Made by a program: the position numbers and the translations under genes
In this document: positions 26,056 to 35,845 of the stretch, in pieces
Layout of the letters: each line of letters starts with the position of its first letter
Position numbering within the stretch: the stretch's first letter is position 1
Source: Actinomycetes bacterium
GTDB lineage: Bacteria > Actinomycetota > Acidimicrobiia > Acidimicrobiales > Acidimicrobiaceae
DNA length: 64,000 nucleotides
Assembly: GCA_021819725.1 (NCBI GenBank)
Contig: JAKAQR010000011.1
Coordinates: 1 to 64,000 of the forward strand
Reading direction: 5' to 3'
The notes under the pieces: model-generated
Told to the model about the DNA's origin: nothing
Databases searched by the model: none
Seen by the model: only the letters and a program-made list of their open reading frames with translations

Positions 26056-28218
26056 CTAGCTCCTGAGTAGAAAATCAGCCTCGTCCTCTCCAAAGAGCGC
26101 CTGCATCATCGCGCGTAGCCGTGGGTGTCTTTCAAGTGTTCGATCCTCGGCGATGATCGCCCGGGCATGCTGACGCGCCTCGAGCACCAGCTCCCGGTCC
26201 TGGCTTAGCGAGGCTACCTTCAGATCGGTCCGGCCGGCCTGTCGCCCACCCAACACCGTCCCCTCTCCTCGCAACGCAAGATCGACCTCCGCGAGGGCGA
26301 AGCCATCCTCGCTTGCCACCAACGCACCAATCCTTGCTCGTGCCACCTCACTATCGGCCTCCGACAAGAGACAACAATACGACTGCTCGGCTCCGCGTCC
26401 AACGCGACCTCGGAGCTGGTGAAGTTGGGCTATCCCAAACCGATCCGCATCCTCGATGATCATGACCGTAGCATTCGGGATATCCACACCTACCTCGATC
26501 ACCGTTGTCGCCACCAACACATCGATCTCCTGGCCCCGGAAAGCGGTCATCACCTCCTCCTTGGCCTTGGAGGGCATCTTGCCGTGGATCAACCCCAGCC
26601 GTAGGCCTGCAAGTTCCGCCGCTTGGAGGCGTTCAAATTCGTCAGTTACGGCTCTGACCTGTAGCTTGGTACTCTCATCAACCACTGGACACACAACGTA
26701 CCCCTGGTGACCGAGAGCCACCTGTTGTCGCAGGAGTGCGAAGGTCTCAGCCACCTCAAGCGGCGATCGCGCCCACTGTGTCTCGATCGGACGGCGCCCC
26801 GGAGGCAGTCCTTCGATGATGGAGACATCCAAGTCGCCATAGACGGTCATGGCGGCGGTACGAGGAATTGGTGTCGCCGTCATCACCAGGGTGTCGGGTG
26901 AGCTACCCTGTTGGGCGGTCACCCGATCAGTCAACGCTGAACGCTGCTCAACGCCGAAACGATGTTGTTCATCAACGACCACAAGCCCCAATGAAGCGAA
27001 CTGGAGCTCATCGTTAAAAAGAGCGTGCGTGCCGATGACGATATCGAGGCTGCCATCACGAAGTTCACCAAGAAGTTTGCGACGACGAGCGGCAGGCGTG
27101 GATCCGGTCAACAAGTCAATCGAAACTGGCCGAGGCATCCCCGCAAAGAGGCGACCGGTCGAGGCGTCTGGAGTCTTGGTCTCGGCAATTAGCGACGTGA
27201 TCGAACGGTAGTGTTGCTCAGCGAGCACCTCAGTCGGCGCAACGAGCACCGCCTGGTGGCCACTCTGGACCGCAAAGAGCATCGCCACCACTGAAACTAG
27301 TGTCTTTCCTGAACCCACATCTCCTTGCAACAGGCGGTGCATCGCCCGATCAGAGCTCATGTCCTTAGCAATCTCGCCAATAGCGCTCAACTGGCCCACG
27401 GTGAGCTCGTAGGGAAGACCGGCGAGGAACTCCTCAACGAGGCGAGCCTTGCCTGGCACCAATGGATGCGCATCATGCACCGTCGCAACCGCAGCCGCTT
27501 CACGCTCCGCACGCAACTGCGCTAACTTGAGCTGCAGCAGGAAGAGTTCGTCAAAAGCCACGCGTCGGCGTGCTGCTTGTCGGGCGGCCTCGTTGGCGGG
27601 AAAGTGCAACTGCCAAAAGGCTTGATAGACGTCATACATACCGAGGAAGCCACGCAACGAAGGAGGGAGCACATCCACGAACTCTGAATAGGTCGAGAAT
27701 ACCTGTGCTATGGCGCGGGCGATATCGGCCGAGGTCAGACCGGAGGCCTCTCGGAGCGAATACAGCCCAACAATCGCACCAGTCTTATCCCCGATAGGAT
27801 CGACCAGCGGGTTTGTCATCTGTCGACGACGCCGAAACAGCTCAACCCGCCCAAATACGGCAACCTCACCGTCGATCGATGCAAGCTGTTTAGCACGGTA
27901 GGGTTGGCCAAAAAAGGTGAGGGTGACTTTGCCCGACGCATCCACCAACTGCGCCTCCACCAGCACGCGACCACCTCGTGTAGGAATCCGGCGGGCGTCC
28001 ATAATACGCCCGACCAAAAGCACCTGTTCACCAGGGACTGCCTCACCAATCGCGACCTGGCGCGAGCGATCGATGTACCGGCGTGGAAAGTAGGTGACGA
28101 GATCATAGACGCTCTGGACCCCAAGCGCCTCCAAGGCGCGAGCACGGCTAGGACCGATGCCCGAGAGTTCCTGCACGCTTAGCCGAGTCAACTCATCTAG
28201 CCGAACTACCGCACTCAC
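26056..28218 (-). CDS. recG: ATP-dependent DNA helicase RecG
   Basis: About 720 residues. Remodels stalled replication forks and branched DNA. N-terminal wedge/OB region with LSGIGPSRARALEALGVQSV, DLVTYFPRRYIDRS; helicase motifs I RLLQGDVGSGKTLVSVVAML, Ia APTEVLAEQHY, II LVVVDEQHRFGVEQR (DEQH box), III VMTATPIPRTAAMTVYGDLD, then VIEVGVDIPNATVMIIEDAD, FGIAQLHQLRGRVGRG and QAGRTDLKVASLSQD. A GTG at 28216-28218 with GGAGG 11 bases upstream is taken as start; a GTG at 28236 is the alternative. Two transposon relics separate it from rsmD. Confidence 0.96.
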   Translation of the reverse strand: MSAVVRLDELTRLSVQELSGIGPSRARALEALGVQSVYDLVTYFPRRYIDRSRQVAIGEAVPGEQVLLVGRIMDARRIPTRGGRVLVEAQLVDASGKVTLTFFGQPYRAKQLASIDGEVAVFGRVELFRRRRQMTNPLVDPIGDKTGAIVGLYSLREASGLTSADIARAIAQVFSTYSEFVDVLPPSLRGFLGMYDVYQAFWQLHFPANEAARQAARRRVAFDELFLLQLKLAQLRAEREAAAVATVHDAHPLVPGKARLVEEFLAGLPYELTVGQLSAIGEIAKDMSSDRAMHRLLQGDVGSGKTLVSVVAMLFAVQSGHQAVLVAPTEVLAEQHYRSITSLIAETKTPDASTGRLFAGMPRPVSIDLLTGSTPAARRRKLLGELRDGSLDIVIGTHALFNDELQFASLGLVVVDEQHRFGVEQRSALTDRVTAQQGSSPDTLVMTATPIPRTAAMTVYGDLDVSIIEGLPPGRRPIETQWARSPLEVAETFALLRQQVALGHQGYVVCPVVDESTKLQVRAVTDEFERLQAAELAGLRLGLIHGKMPSKAKEEVMTAFRGQEIDVLVATTVIEVGVDIPNATVMIIEDADRFGIAQLHQLRGRVGRGAEQSYCCLLSEADSEVARARIGALVASEDGFALAEVDLALRGEGTVLGGRQAGRTDLKVASLSQDRELVLEARQHARAIIAEDRTLERHPRLRAMMQALFGEDEADFLLRS

Positions 28219-28488
28219 GAGGGACTTAACCTCCACTTCTCTCGTTGATCACAGGCTAGTACGGACACCATTCCAAAGAGAGAGCGGTCGCAGTCGCGCA
28301 TCGGAGGGACGAATCACCTCACGCCACGCCCGAACGCGCTAGGAACTGAGCGTAGGCCAACGTCATGAGCCGCATCCCACCGTGGATCTATCCCGCCACG
28401 CCCTTGGTCCCACCATGGCTGTTACGAAACGTTGCTCCCACCGACCCGTGACTCACGGTCACCACGCAAGCTCAGTCATGTCCCCGCG

Positions 28489-30120
28489 TCACTCGACACC
28501 GACCAAAAAGGGGTACAGGGGTTGATCGCCATGGAGTACCTCCACCGTCAGTTCGTGATAGATCTCCTCAACCTTCCTCACGATCGTAGTAGCACGGCCA
28601 GAGTCCACACCCTCCCCGATCAGTACGGTAACGATCTCAGATCCTTCGTGCACCAGCGACGCAATCAACGCTAACACGACCTGCTCAAGGTCGTCAGCTG
28701 CGGCGACAATTCCCTCCGCGCTGAGAGCAATGAAGCAGCCCACCGAGAAGGTCCCATGTTCGTACGTTCCAGCTCTCACCGCGGTCGTGACCTCTCCCCA
28801 CGAGACTCGGCGCGCGGCTTGGGTCATACGTTCGAGATTGACGGCACTCTCCGACTCAGGATCAAAGGCCATCAATGCGGCAAAGCCCTCGAGCACATTC
28901 ACGGTAGGGATGATCAAGACCTCTTTTTTATCGACCAACGAAACCACCGACTGGGCCGCCGCCTGAATGTTGGAGTTGTTAGGGAGTAGCAACACCGAGT
29001 GCGAATTTGCTGATTGCACCGCGTCTAAGAGCTCCTTGATGGACGGATTCCTACCTTGCCCTCCCATCACCACCGACTGAACGCCGAACGACTTAAAGAG
29101 TCTCGCCACGCCAGCGCCAGCCGCAACCGCAACCACAGCGGTGCGTTGGTCAAGTTGAGCAGCGGCCGGTGCGGCGAGACCCTCGCGTACCCACGTGAGC
29201 TCATCAACTTGGTGGACAAGGTCGGTGACGCTGATATCGGAGACCGTACCTGCCTGGATGCCTGCCTCGATCGCAGGGCCAATCTCGTTGGTGTGTACGT
29301 GGCACCGATAGATGCCCTCGGCGCCAACCACCACAATAGAGTCACCAATCCCTGACCAAACCGTCTTCATGGCCGTAACTCGCTGATCGCTAGACTCGAG
29401 CGAGAACATCACTTCAAAGCGCATCTCAGATTCTCCAGCACTGTCGAGTTCAACCGACGAGAGGTCAGGCAGAACGGGAGCGGTGAGATCGGCGGCGTGT
29501 TCAAGCCACGGATAGGTCCCAGCATCGGCAACCTCGACACCGAGCGCATCGGCGAACGCCTCAAGAACCACGATCAGTCCCGCGCCGCCAGAGTCAACAA
29601 CCCCAGCGCGCTTGAGCACCTCCAGCTGTTCGGGTGTCTTGATCAACGCTTCTCGCATGCGCACCAGACTCTCACCTATCGGCTCAATAGGCGACGCTGC
29701 GCCGGCAGCGATGACGCTCAAGATGGTACCCTGCTTCGGATTCAAGACCGCACTGGTGGCCGCCTCAGAACCTTCAACGAGCGCTGCATGCCAGGCCTCC
29801 GCAAGGGGAAGGTCATCCGGCAACCTCCGCAGCATCGCCTGGAGAATCTGGGAGAGAATCACCCCGGAGTTTCCGCGAGCGCCAAGCAGGCTCGCCTTGG
29901 CAACCACTCGATACCAGTCGGCATCCAGTTGATCTCCTAATTCATCGAGGGCTTTGACACCAGCGGCCAACGTAGCGAGCATATTCGAACCGGTATCGCC
30001 GTCAGGAACGGGGAACACATTCAACCGGTCAACAGCGGCGTAATGCCGTTGTAAACCGACACGCGCCGCGCGCAAACCCTCTGCAACCTGATTGGAACGC
30101 CGAAACTGCCCTGACTCCAC
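28489..30120 (-). CDS. DAK2/DegV-like protein (FakA-type fatty acid kinase or YloV family)
   Basis: 543 residues. The N-terminal DhaL/DAK2 domain has LNVFPVPDGDTGSNMLATLA, SLLGARGNSGVILSQILQAM and VVDSGGAGLIVVLEAFADAL; the three Asp residues that bind Mg-ADP are in the PDGDTGSN loop. A middle domain and a C-terminal phosphatase/DegV-like domain follow (VVMGGQGRNPSIKELLDAVQ, SHSVLLLPNNSNIQ, YHELTVEVLHGDQPLYPFLV). FakA phosphorylates fatty acids bound by FakB; no fakB is visible here. The DAK-recG pair next to divergent rpmB is the usual arrangement. Start GTG at 30118-30120. Confidence 0.9.
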   Translation of the reverse strand: MESGQFRRSNQVAEGLRAARVGLQRHYAAVDRLNVFPVPDGDTGSNMLATLAAGVKALDELGDQLDADWYRVVAKASLLGARGNSGVILSQILQAMLRRLPDDLPLAEAWHAALVEGSEAATSAVLNPKQGTILSVIAAGAASPIEPIGESLVRMREALIKTPEQLEVLKRAGVVDSGGAGLIVVLEAFADALGVEVADAGTYPWLEHAADLTAPVLPDLSSVELDSAGESEMRFEVMFSLESSDQRVTAMKTVWSGIGDSIVVVGAEGIYRCHVHTNEIGPAIEAGIQAGTVSDISVTDLVHQVDELTWVREGLAAPAAAQLDQRTAVVAVAAGAGVARLFKSFGVQSVVMGGQGRNPSIKELLDAVQSANSHSVLLLPNNSNIQAAAQSVVSLVDKKEVLIIPTVNVLEGFAALMAFDPESESAVNLERMTQAARRVSWGEVTTAVRAGTYEHGTFSVGCFIALSAEGIVAAADDLEQVVLALIASLVHEGSEIVTVLIGEGVDSGRATTIVRKVEEIYHELTVEVLHGDQPLYPFLVGVE

Positions 30121-30193
30121 TCAGGGCATGATAGCCTAGAGGGTCGACTCTTGAGTCCAGTTGTTTAAAACCGTTTCCGAAGGGAGCCCCATC

Positions 30194-30382
30194 GTGGCAA
30201 GCGTGTGCGAAATTTGTGGCAAGAAGCCCGGCTTTGGAATGAGTCTGTCGCACTCTCACAAGCGTAACAAGCGTCGTTTCAATCCGAACATCCAACGCAT
30301 CCGCGTGCTCGAGAACGGAACCTCTCGACGGAGGAACGTCTGCACCTCTTGCATCCGGACAAACAGATTGGTAAAGCCCTAA
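30194..30382 (+). CDS. rpmB: 50S ribosomal protein L28
   Basis: 62 residues: [37 protein letters not shown] and the end [13 protein letters not shown]. The two Cys pairs form the zinc ribbon of the C+ form, as in L32 here. GTG at 30194-30196 follows GGGAG by 8 bases and gives the standard N-terminus. Divergent from the DAK2 gene. Confidence 0.96.
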   Translation: MASVCEICGKKPGFGMSLSHSHKRNKRRFNPNIQRIRVLENGTSRRRNVCTSCIRTNRLVKP

Positions 30383-30389
30383 CTCGACG

Positions 30390-31382
30390 ATGGCTACAGG
30401 CAAGCGAGCCATTCTCTGGCAATCCTTCGGATCACCCGAAGCACCTGATGACATCTGGCCCTTCCTGGAGAACGTCACTCGTGGACGCGGCGTACCAGAG
30501 GATCGCCTGCGGATCGTTGCCCAACAGTACCTCGAGACCGGCGGTTCAAGTCCGCTCAATGCACTGAATCGTGAGTTGATAGAACGTCTGGGTGCAGCGC
30601 TCAGCGAACGCGCAGTGGATCTCCCCATCTATTTTGGAAACCGGAACTGGCATCCGTACCTCGCTGATACCATCGAACAGATGGCGCAAGCCGGTGTCGA
30701 TGAAGCGCTCATCATTCCGACCTCGGCCTACAGCTCGTATTCGGGCTGCCGCCAGTATCGCGAGGATCTCGAGGGTTGTGAGGTCGCATTTCAAACCCAC
30801 ACCATCAAGCCCTTCTCGCAACACCCGCTCTTCCTTGCCGCGGAGACCTCAATCCTGGCTGATTACTTAGCCACTCACCCGTTGCCGGAGCCCGGCGTGA
30901 CCAAGATTTTTGCGACCGCCCATTCGATCCCGACCGCAATGGCGCAGACATGTGATTACCAACAGCAGCTCACCAACGTCTGTCAGCATCTCGAATCCCT
31001 CCTCCCGGATGCGATCACCATCGAACTCGCCTATCAGAGTCGGTCCGGTAGCCCCCGGACCCCCTGGCTAGTCCCCGATATCGGAGATGCCATTGCTGAT
31101 GCCTACACCAACAACCCAAAGCTTCGCCAGATCATCGTCATCCCCATTGGATTCATAAGCGATCACCAAGAGGTGCTCTATGACCTTGACATCCTCGCTC
31201 GTGATGGGGCAGCTCGCCACGGTCTCAGCTTTGATCGGCTACCGACCGTTGGCACCGCGCCAGCATTCATCGAGATGCTGACCCAGCTGGTGATGGCTTG
31301 GCTCGATGGAGGCGACCCTAACGACGAGATCCCCGGTGCCGAACTCCTGTGCCACCAAACCTGCTGCCTCCCTGGAGTCTGA
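30390..31382 (+). CDS. hemH: Ferrochelatase (coproporphyrin ferrochelatase type) with Cys-rich C-terminus
   Basis: 330 residues. Inserts Fe2+ into a porphyrin in haem synthesis; actinobacteria use the coproporphyrin route. Seen: AILWQSFGSPEAPDDIWPFL, SAYSSYSGCRQYREDLEGC, the catalytic His in TAHSIPTAMA, and IPIGFISDHQEVLYDLDILA with the catalytic Glu. The tail AELLCHQTCCLPGV supplies C321, C325 and C326. With C120 these could hold the [2Fe-2S] cluster known in the Mycobacterium enzyme. Lies 7 bases after rpmB. Confidence 0.93.
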   Translation: MATGKRAILWQSFGSPEAPDDIWPFLENVTRGRGVPEDRLRIVAQQYLETGGSSPLNALNRELIERLGAALSERAVDLPIYFGNRNWHPYLADTIEQMAQAGVDEALIIPTSAYSSYSGCRQYREDLEGCEVAFQTHTIKPFSQHPLFLAAETSILADYLATHPLPEPGVTKIFATAHSIPTAMAQTCDYQQQLTNVCQHLESLLPDAITIELAYQSRSGSPRTPWLVPDIGDAIADAYTNNPKLRQIIVIPIGFISDHQEVLYDLDILARDGAARHGLSFDRLPTVGTAPAFIEMLTQLVMAWLDGGDPNDEIPGAELLCHQTCCLPGV

Positions 31383-31714
31383 CTGATCGGGTTCCCCAGC
31401 GCACTCCCACCGGAACGCTGGCTCACCATGCCGAACCGCAAGGGTAGCGACTGGGAACAACACCTCCAAATGTCATGTGGTAATGGCACGTCCCGATAGG
31501 CAACATCAGTTGACCCGAACGATTATCTCCCTCTGATATGAACGGTGCTGTGCGCTCACCGGACACAAGTGGCCTGTTGCACAGACCGGCACGACACCTG
31601 CCGCCTCACACGCCAGCATCACTTGGCATTCGAGGCTTAGCGTGCGAGGCTTAGCATCGGCGCCGGTCCGCAAGCTCGCCTCCGCCAGCAGCCCAGCTGA
31701 TACGCGCTAGCCTC
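31383..31714. other. Convergent intergenic region between hemH and pckG
   Basis: About 330 bases without a gene. Just after hemH, CCAGCG ... CGCTGG (about 31396-31421) can form a weak hairpin with a long loop but no T-tract. A 14-bp imperfect tandem duplication lies at 31631-31658 (cgaggcttagc twice). No RNA gene was recognised. Confidence 0.5.
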
Positions 31715-33496
31715 CTACCCCTTCGACTGAGCCTGGACGGCTTGGTCGAACTCCTCGAGTTGGATGGCGAGCTCCTTGGGCAAGTGATCCCCAAAGCGGG
31801 CGTAGTGCTCCCGGATCAGCTCCACCTCCATCTCCAACTCCTCCGCGTTCATCGCGAAGAGCTGATCGTAGCCTTCTGGTCCAAGTTCCAACCCTTCGAC
31901 ATCGAGGTCTCCCTCCGAAGGGATCGTGCCCAATGGGCTATCGACACCATCAACTCGTCCCTCGAGACGATCGATGATCCAGGCTAGAACACGAACATTG
32001 TCTCCATAACCCGGCCAGACAAAGCCTCCGTCAGCATCACGACGGAACCAGTTCACCAAGTAGATTTTTGGCAACGCCTGCGCATCCGTCTCGGCCATGC
32101 TGAGCCAGTGCCCAAAGTAATCACCCATGTGATAACCACAGAATGGCAGCATGGCAAACGGATCACGCCGAACCCTACCGACGGCCCCTTCAGCTGCCGC
32201 CGTCGTCTCGGAGGCCATAATGGAACCCAAGAACACCCCGTGCTCCCAGGTACGCGCCTCAGTCACGAGTGGGACCAGGCTGGAGCGTCGCCCCCCAAAG
32301 AGCATCGCCGATATCGGCACCCCATCACGCTCGCTCGCGAGGTTGGGTGCTTCGTGGATCGAGACCGTGAAGCGCGCATTCGGGTGGGCAGCGGGACCCT
32401 CACCGGTATAGGGTTTGCCCTGCCAGTCGATCAACCCCTCAGGTGGCTCCTTGGTCATGCCCTCCCACCACACATCGCCGTCTGCGGTACGAGCGCAGTT
32501 GGTGAAGATGGTGTTCTTGGACACCGTCTCCATTGCAACCGGATTGGTCTTCACCGAGGTACCTGGAGCGACACCAAAGAAGCCCATCTCAGGGTTGATC
32601 GCCCAGAGTCGCCCGTCCTCGCCACGGCGCAGCCAGGCGATATCATCGCCCACCGTCTCGGCTCGCCAGCCAGGCCGTGTCGGAACGAGCATCGCAAGAT
32701 TGGTCTTGCCACACGCACTGGGAAAGGCTCCGGTTACATAATAAACTTCGTCCCTCGGCGATGTCAGCTTGAGGATCAGCATGTGTTCGGCCAGCCACCC
32801 CTCATCGCGCGCTGCCACAGAGGCGATCCGCAGCGCGAGACACTTCTTCCCGAGCAGAGCGTTGCCACCATAGCCTGAGCCATAGGACCAAATCTCTCGG
32901 GTCTCTGGGAAATGGGCGATATAGGTGTCTTCGGGGTTGCACGGCCAGGCGACGTCGTCCCGCCCCGCCAGCGGATAACCAACCGAGTGCACCGCAGGGA
33001 CAAATGCGCCAGCGGCATCGATCGCAGACAAGACCCGATCATCAACGGTGGCCATCGTCATCATCGAAAGAGCAACATAGGCAGAGTCGGTAATCTCAAT
33101 CCCATAGAGCGTGAAGGGTGAACCCACCTCACCCATGGAGAATGGGATGATATACATCGTTCGTCCTCGCATCGCTCCTGCGTAGAGGGTGCGCATCATC
33201 TCCTTCATCTCACCAGGCTCACGCCAGTTGTTGGTCGGACCAGCGTCCTCTTCGCGCTCCGAGCAGATGAGGGTTCGGCTCTCAAGACGAGCCACATCTC
33301 GGGGATCGGAGCGAGCCAGATAACTCCCAGGTCGCAGCTGCGGGTTAAGCGGCTCAATGGTACCAAGCTCTACCAGTGTAGAGACGAGCATCTCTTTCGT
33401 CTCGGGATCTGCGTTCAACACTACGCTGCGTTCGGGTTGCATCAATGCGATCCAATCGTCGAGCCAGTTCACCACCTTTGGATTCGTAAACTCCAT
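31715..33496 (-). CDS. pckG: Phosphoenolpyruvate carboxykinase (GTP)
   Basis: About 593 residues. Interconverts oxaloacetate plus GTP with phosphoenolpyruvate, the entry to gluconeogenesis. Family motifs are clear: [15 protein letters not shown] (P-loop with the reactive Cys), [55 protein letters not shown] and [17 protein letters not shown]. The ATG at 33494-33496 gives [16 protein letters not shown] and has GAGG about 5 bases before it; a frame open to 33565 adds an unrelated Cys-rich piece. Divergent from thiL. Confidence 0.97.
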   Translation of the reverse strand: MEFTNPKVVNWLDDWIALMQPERSVVLNADPETKEMLVSTLVELGTIEPLNPQLRPGSYLARSDPRDVARLESRTLICSEREEDAGPTNNWREPGEMKEMMRTLYAGAMRGRTMYIIPFSMGEVGSPFTLYGIEITDSAYVALSMMTMATVDDRVLSAIDAAGAFVPAVHSVGYPLAGRDDVAWPCNPEDTYIAHFPETREIWSYGSGYGGNALLGKKCLALRIASVAARDEGWLAEHMLILKLTSPRDEVYYVTGAFPSACGKTNLAMLVPTRPGWRAETVGDDIAWLRRGEDGRLWAINPEMGFFGVAPGTSVKTNPVAMETVSKNTIFTNCARTADGDVWWEGMTKEPPEGLIDWQGKPYTGEGPAAHPNARFTVSIHEAPNLASERDGVPISAMLFGGRRSSLVPLVTEARTWEHGVFLGSIMASETTAAAEGAVGRVRRDPFAMLPFCGYHMGDYFGHWLSMAETDAQALPKIYLVNWFRRDADGGFVWPGYGDNVRVLAWIIDRLEGRVDGVDSPLGTIPSEGDLDVEGLELGPEGYDQLFAMNAEELEMEVELIREHYARFGDHLPKELAIQLEEFDQAVQAQSKG

Positions 33497-33649
33497 CAGT
33501 TCCTCACTCCTCCCTCGTTGTACCTGACCGAGCCATCCACACGGGCAAGGCAAACGATGCACCAACTTTATAGTGTGCTCAACACAGTAGATTGATTATG
33601 CCAAATTTATTGCGTCCAGAACAAGTTTTCATTCAATGATCGGAGTACG

Positions 33650-34555
33650 GTGACGGGTCAAGAGTGGGATGAACTCGCTCTCATCGCGGGTATCGCCCAA
33701 CGAGCCAAATGGGATCCGACCAAGGAAGTTCTCGGCGATGATGCGGCCGTTATGCCGGTTCAGGGTACCTCGCTTACCCTTTGTGCCGATGCTTTGGTCC
33801 AAGGAATCCATTTCGATCTCGCCTATTGGACTCCGGCCCAGATCGGGGCCAAAGCAGTGACGGTCAATATCTCTGATCTTGCAGCGATGGCTGCCGCGCC
33901 ACTCTGGATCCTCTCAACCATCGCGGCACCCAAAAACTTTGATGTCGAGGCACTCCTGCTCGGCATCGAGAGTCGGGCCCAAAGCTACGGAGCGCAACTC
34001 ATCGGAGGCGACCTCACGCGGTCCGACAACGTGGTGGTCTCAGTCACCGCCATCGGGGCCCAACTTCTACCACCGCTGCGCCGTGGAGGCGCGCATGCAG
34101 GGGACACAATTTTTGTCACTGGACCCCTTGGCCTGGCATCGGTCGCTCTCTCACACCTCTCACAGGCCAGCCACCTAGATGATCGCACCCGGAGGGCACT
34201 CCTAGATCCTAGCGCACGCATCGAGGAGGGCTTTGCCGCTGCTCGAGCTGGGGCAAACGCCGCCATCGACATCTCTGATGGGTTGGCCCTCGATCTTCAC
34301 CGACTTGCCAACGCCTCAGGTGTTGGCTTCCACTTGCACACGGTGCCAATCGCCCCAGGCGCAGGTATCGCCGATGCTCTTGGCGGAGGTGAGGACTTTG
34401 AGTTGCTCTTCACGGCACCTCAGCCCAATCTCGTCTATGGCGAGTTTGCCAAGGCGCGACTCACACGGCCACTTGCCATTGGCACCATCGTCCCCAATTC
34501 CGCGGATCGTACGCTCCACGACGCCCCACTGGATCCGATGGGCTATCGACACTGA
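33650..34555 (+). CDS. thiL: Thiamine-monophosphate kinase
   Basis: 301 residues. Phosphorylates thiamine monophosphate to the active diphosphate. PurM-like ATP-binding fold with VLGDDAAVMPVQGT, LTLCADALVQGIHFDL, KAVTVNISDLAAMAAAPLWI, LIGGDLTRSDNVVVSVTAIG and AIDISDGLALDLHRLANASG; LGGGEDFELLFT near the end is also diagnostic. GTG start with GGAG 4 bases upstream. No other thi genes are nearby. Confidence 0.93.
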   Translation: MTGQEWDELALIAGIAQRAKWDPTKEVLGDDAAVMPVQGTSLTLCADALVQGIHFDLAYWTPAQIGAKAVTVNISDLAAMAAAPLWILSTIAAPKNFDVEALLLGIESRAQSYGAQLIGGDLTRSDNVVVSVTAIGAQLLPPLRRGGAHAGDTIFVTGPLGLASVALSHLSQASHLDDRTRRALLDPSARIEEGFAAARAGANAAIDISDGLALDLHRLANASGVGFHLHTVPIAPGAGIADALGGGEDFELLFTAPQPNLVYGEFAKARLTRPLAIGTIVPNSADRTLHDAPLDPMGYRH

Positions 34556-34661
34556 GTGGATACAACGCATCCGTACTATCGGCTCTACCGGCAATACAAC
34601 TGGCAGGCTAGGCTGGATCTCGCTACACTGGAGAGATCCTACACTCATGAGGAGGAAGACG

Positions 34662-34973
34662 ATGGGACTATTCGACAAGGTCAAGGAGCAGGCACAAACG
34701 CTCAGCCAAACCGCTACCGAAGCTGCCCAAAAAGGTCAGGTGAAGCTCGATCAGCTCCAAGTGAAGCGTCAACTCGATGCGTTGTATCGCGAACTCGGCA
34801 CCATCACCTATCGTGGTGCGAACGAAGAGATCACCCCAGAAGTGCAAAAATCTGAGACCGAACGTCTCGTCAGTGCCATTCATGCACAGGAGGACCAGAT
34901 CAAGCCGACAGCTGGTGACTCTGCAACTGGTGACTCTGCAACTGGTGAAGACCAGACTGCACCGGAGGCCTAA
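34662..34973 (+). CDS. Small conserved-type soluble protein, coiled coil, function unknown
   Basis: 103 residues starting MGLFDKVKEQAQTLSQTATE, then AAQKGQVKLDQLQVKRQLDA and LYRELGTITYRG. The amphipathic, Lys/Glu/Gln-rich N-terminal half looks like a helical membrane-surface or stress protein such as those found in many actinobacteria; the family was not recognised with certainty. Strong ribosome site GAGGAGGAAG before the ATG at 34662. The tail carries a 5-residue repeat GDSAT encoded by a 15-base tandem duplication. A TACACT box at 34625-34630 may be its -10. Confidence 0.75.
   Translation: MGLFDKVKEQAQTLSQTATEAAQKGQVKLDQLQVKRQLDALYRELGTITYRGANEEITPEVQKSETERLVSAIHAQEDQIKPTAGDSATGDSATGEDQTAPEA
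34912..34950. repeat. 15-bp tandem repeat inside the small protein gene
   Basis: Two full copies of ctggtgactctgcaa (34912-34926, 34927-34941) and a partial third. The unit is a multiple of three and adds GDSAT copies near the protein's end. Confidence 0.9.
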
Positions 34974-35145
34974 GCTGTCCCCTCGTTCCTCGGACGACCA
35001 ACATGAGTCACGGGGTCGGCAATAGTCGTAGCACCGGCAACAAAAGTTCCCCCTCCGCCACTTCGGCACATCGGAGTTGCGTCGCGGCGGAGGAGATAAT
35101 CCTGTTGAGCGAACCGAGTTCGCCTTCGGTCCAATGAGGAGTCAC

Positions 35146-35697
35146 ATGACGGCCTATCGCCCCCCCTATCGACGCGCATTCACTATCCCCGTCGTCTTAG
35201 CAGTACTGTTCATCCTCGTTGGGCTCGTACTCGGGCAGACACTCGGCAGTCACGAACGGCTCGTCAATCAACGCAACGAATGTCGCGCTCAACAGGTAAG
35301 TGTCACCGAAACGACCGTCGTCCCGGCCACTAGCCAACATGCATCCTTTGCAATCCTTACCATCACTCCCCGAAGGGGTGTCGCATGTACGCTGGCGGGC
35401 TACCCAACGCTCGTGACACCTCGCTTGAGTGACATCGTCGTGACACATCTCGGGCCACAATTTGGTCTGACCCCGGTCACGCTCACGGCAACGTCGAGCG
35501 CCCCCGACCGGATCCTGATATCCCCGGCGACGACACCGTACGGACTTCGACTCCCCAATACCGATGGTCTCGTCATCGTCGACCATCATGCCAAGCCCAC
35601 GATCACGCACTACTCGATGACCCCTATCTTCGCGAGCAAGGACACGACAACCATCCGTGCACTCGCCACCACGGACCTCAAGCCATCCCACTCGTAG
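35146..35697 (+). CDS. Membrane-anchored extracellular protein, DUF4232-like
   Basis: 183 residues. After MTAYRPPYRRAFT there is a single membrane segment (IPVVLAVLFILVGLVLGQTL), then an outside domain with Cys in NECRAQQVSV and in RGVACTLAGYPTLVTPRLSD. The CTLxGYP motif and the preceding Cys match the actinobacterial DUF4232 fold, whose function is unknown. ATG at 35146 follows GAGGAG by 4 bases; an ATG four codons earlier is also possible. Next gene downstream is convergent. Confidence 0.7.
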   Translation: MTAYRPPYRRAFTIPVVLAVLFILVGLVLGQTLGSHERLVNQRNECRAQQVSVTETTVVPATSQHASFAILTITPRRGVACTLAGYPTLVTPRLSDIVVTHLGPQFGLTPVTLTATSSAPDRILISPATTPYGLRLPNTDGLVIVDHHAKPTITHYSMTPIFASKDTTTIRALATTDLKPSHS

Positions 35698-35758
35698 GCG
35701 ACGCTGGATCCATCGGTTTGTGATGCGTCGGCATCGAAGGTCGGTCAACCCAACGACT

Positions 35759-35822
35759 CCACCAGACACCGTCCAAGCCACCAGACACCGTCCAAGCCAC
35801 CAGACACCGTCCAAGCCACCAG
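35759..35822. repeat. 19-bp tandem repeat, 3.4 copies, between convergent genes
   Basis: Three exact copies of ccaccagacaccgtccaag (35759-35777, 35778-35796, 35797-35815) followed by ccaccag. It ends 24 bases before the HNH gene stop. A hairpin or terminator role is not evident. Confidence 0.95.
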
Positions 35823-35845
35823 CGTTCTCTCTCGTCGCGAATCCG

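Noticed and set aside
28741..28770. GTTCGTACGTTC-like palindrome inside the DAK2 gene as another SOS box.
   Set aside because: Lies in coding sequence far from any start, and spacing does not match the lexA/recA boxes.
31396..31421. Possible terminator hairpin CCAGCG/CGCTGG after hemH.
   Set aside because: Only 6 base pairs with a 14-base loop and no T-tract; noted in the spacer entry only.
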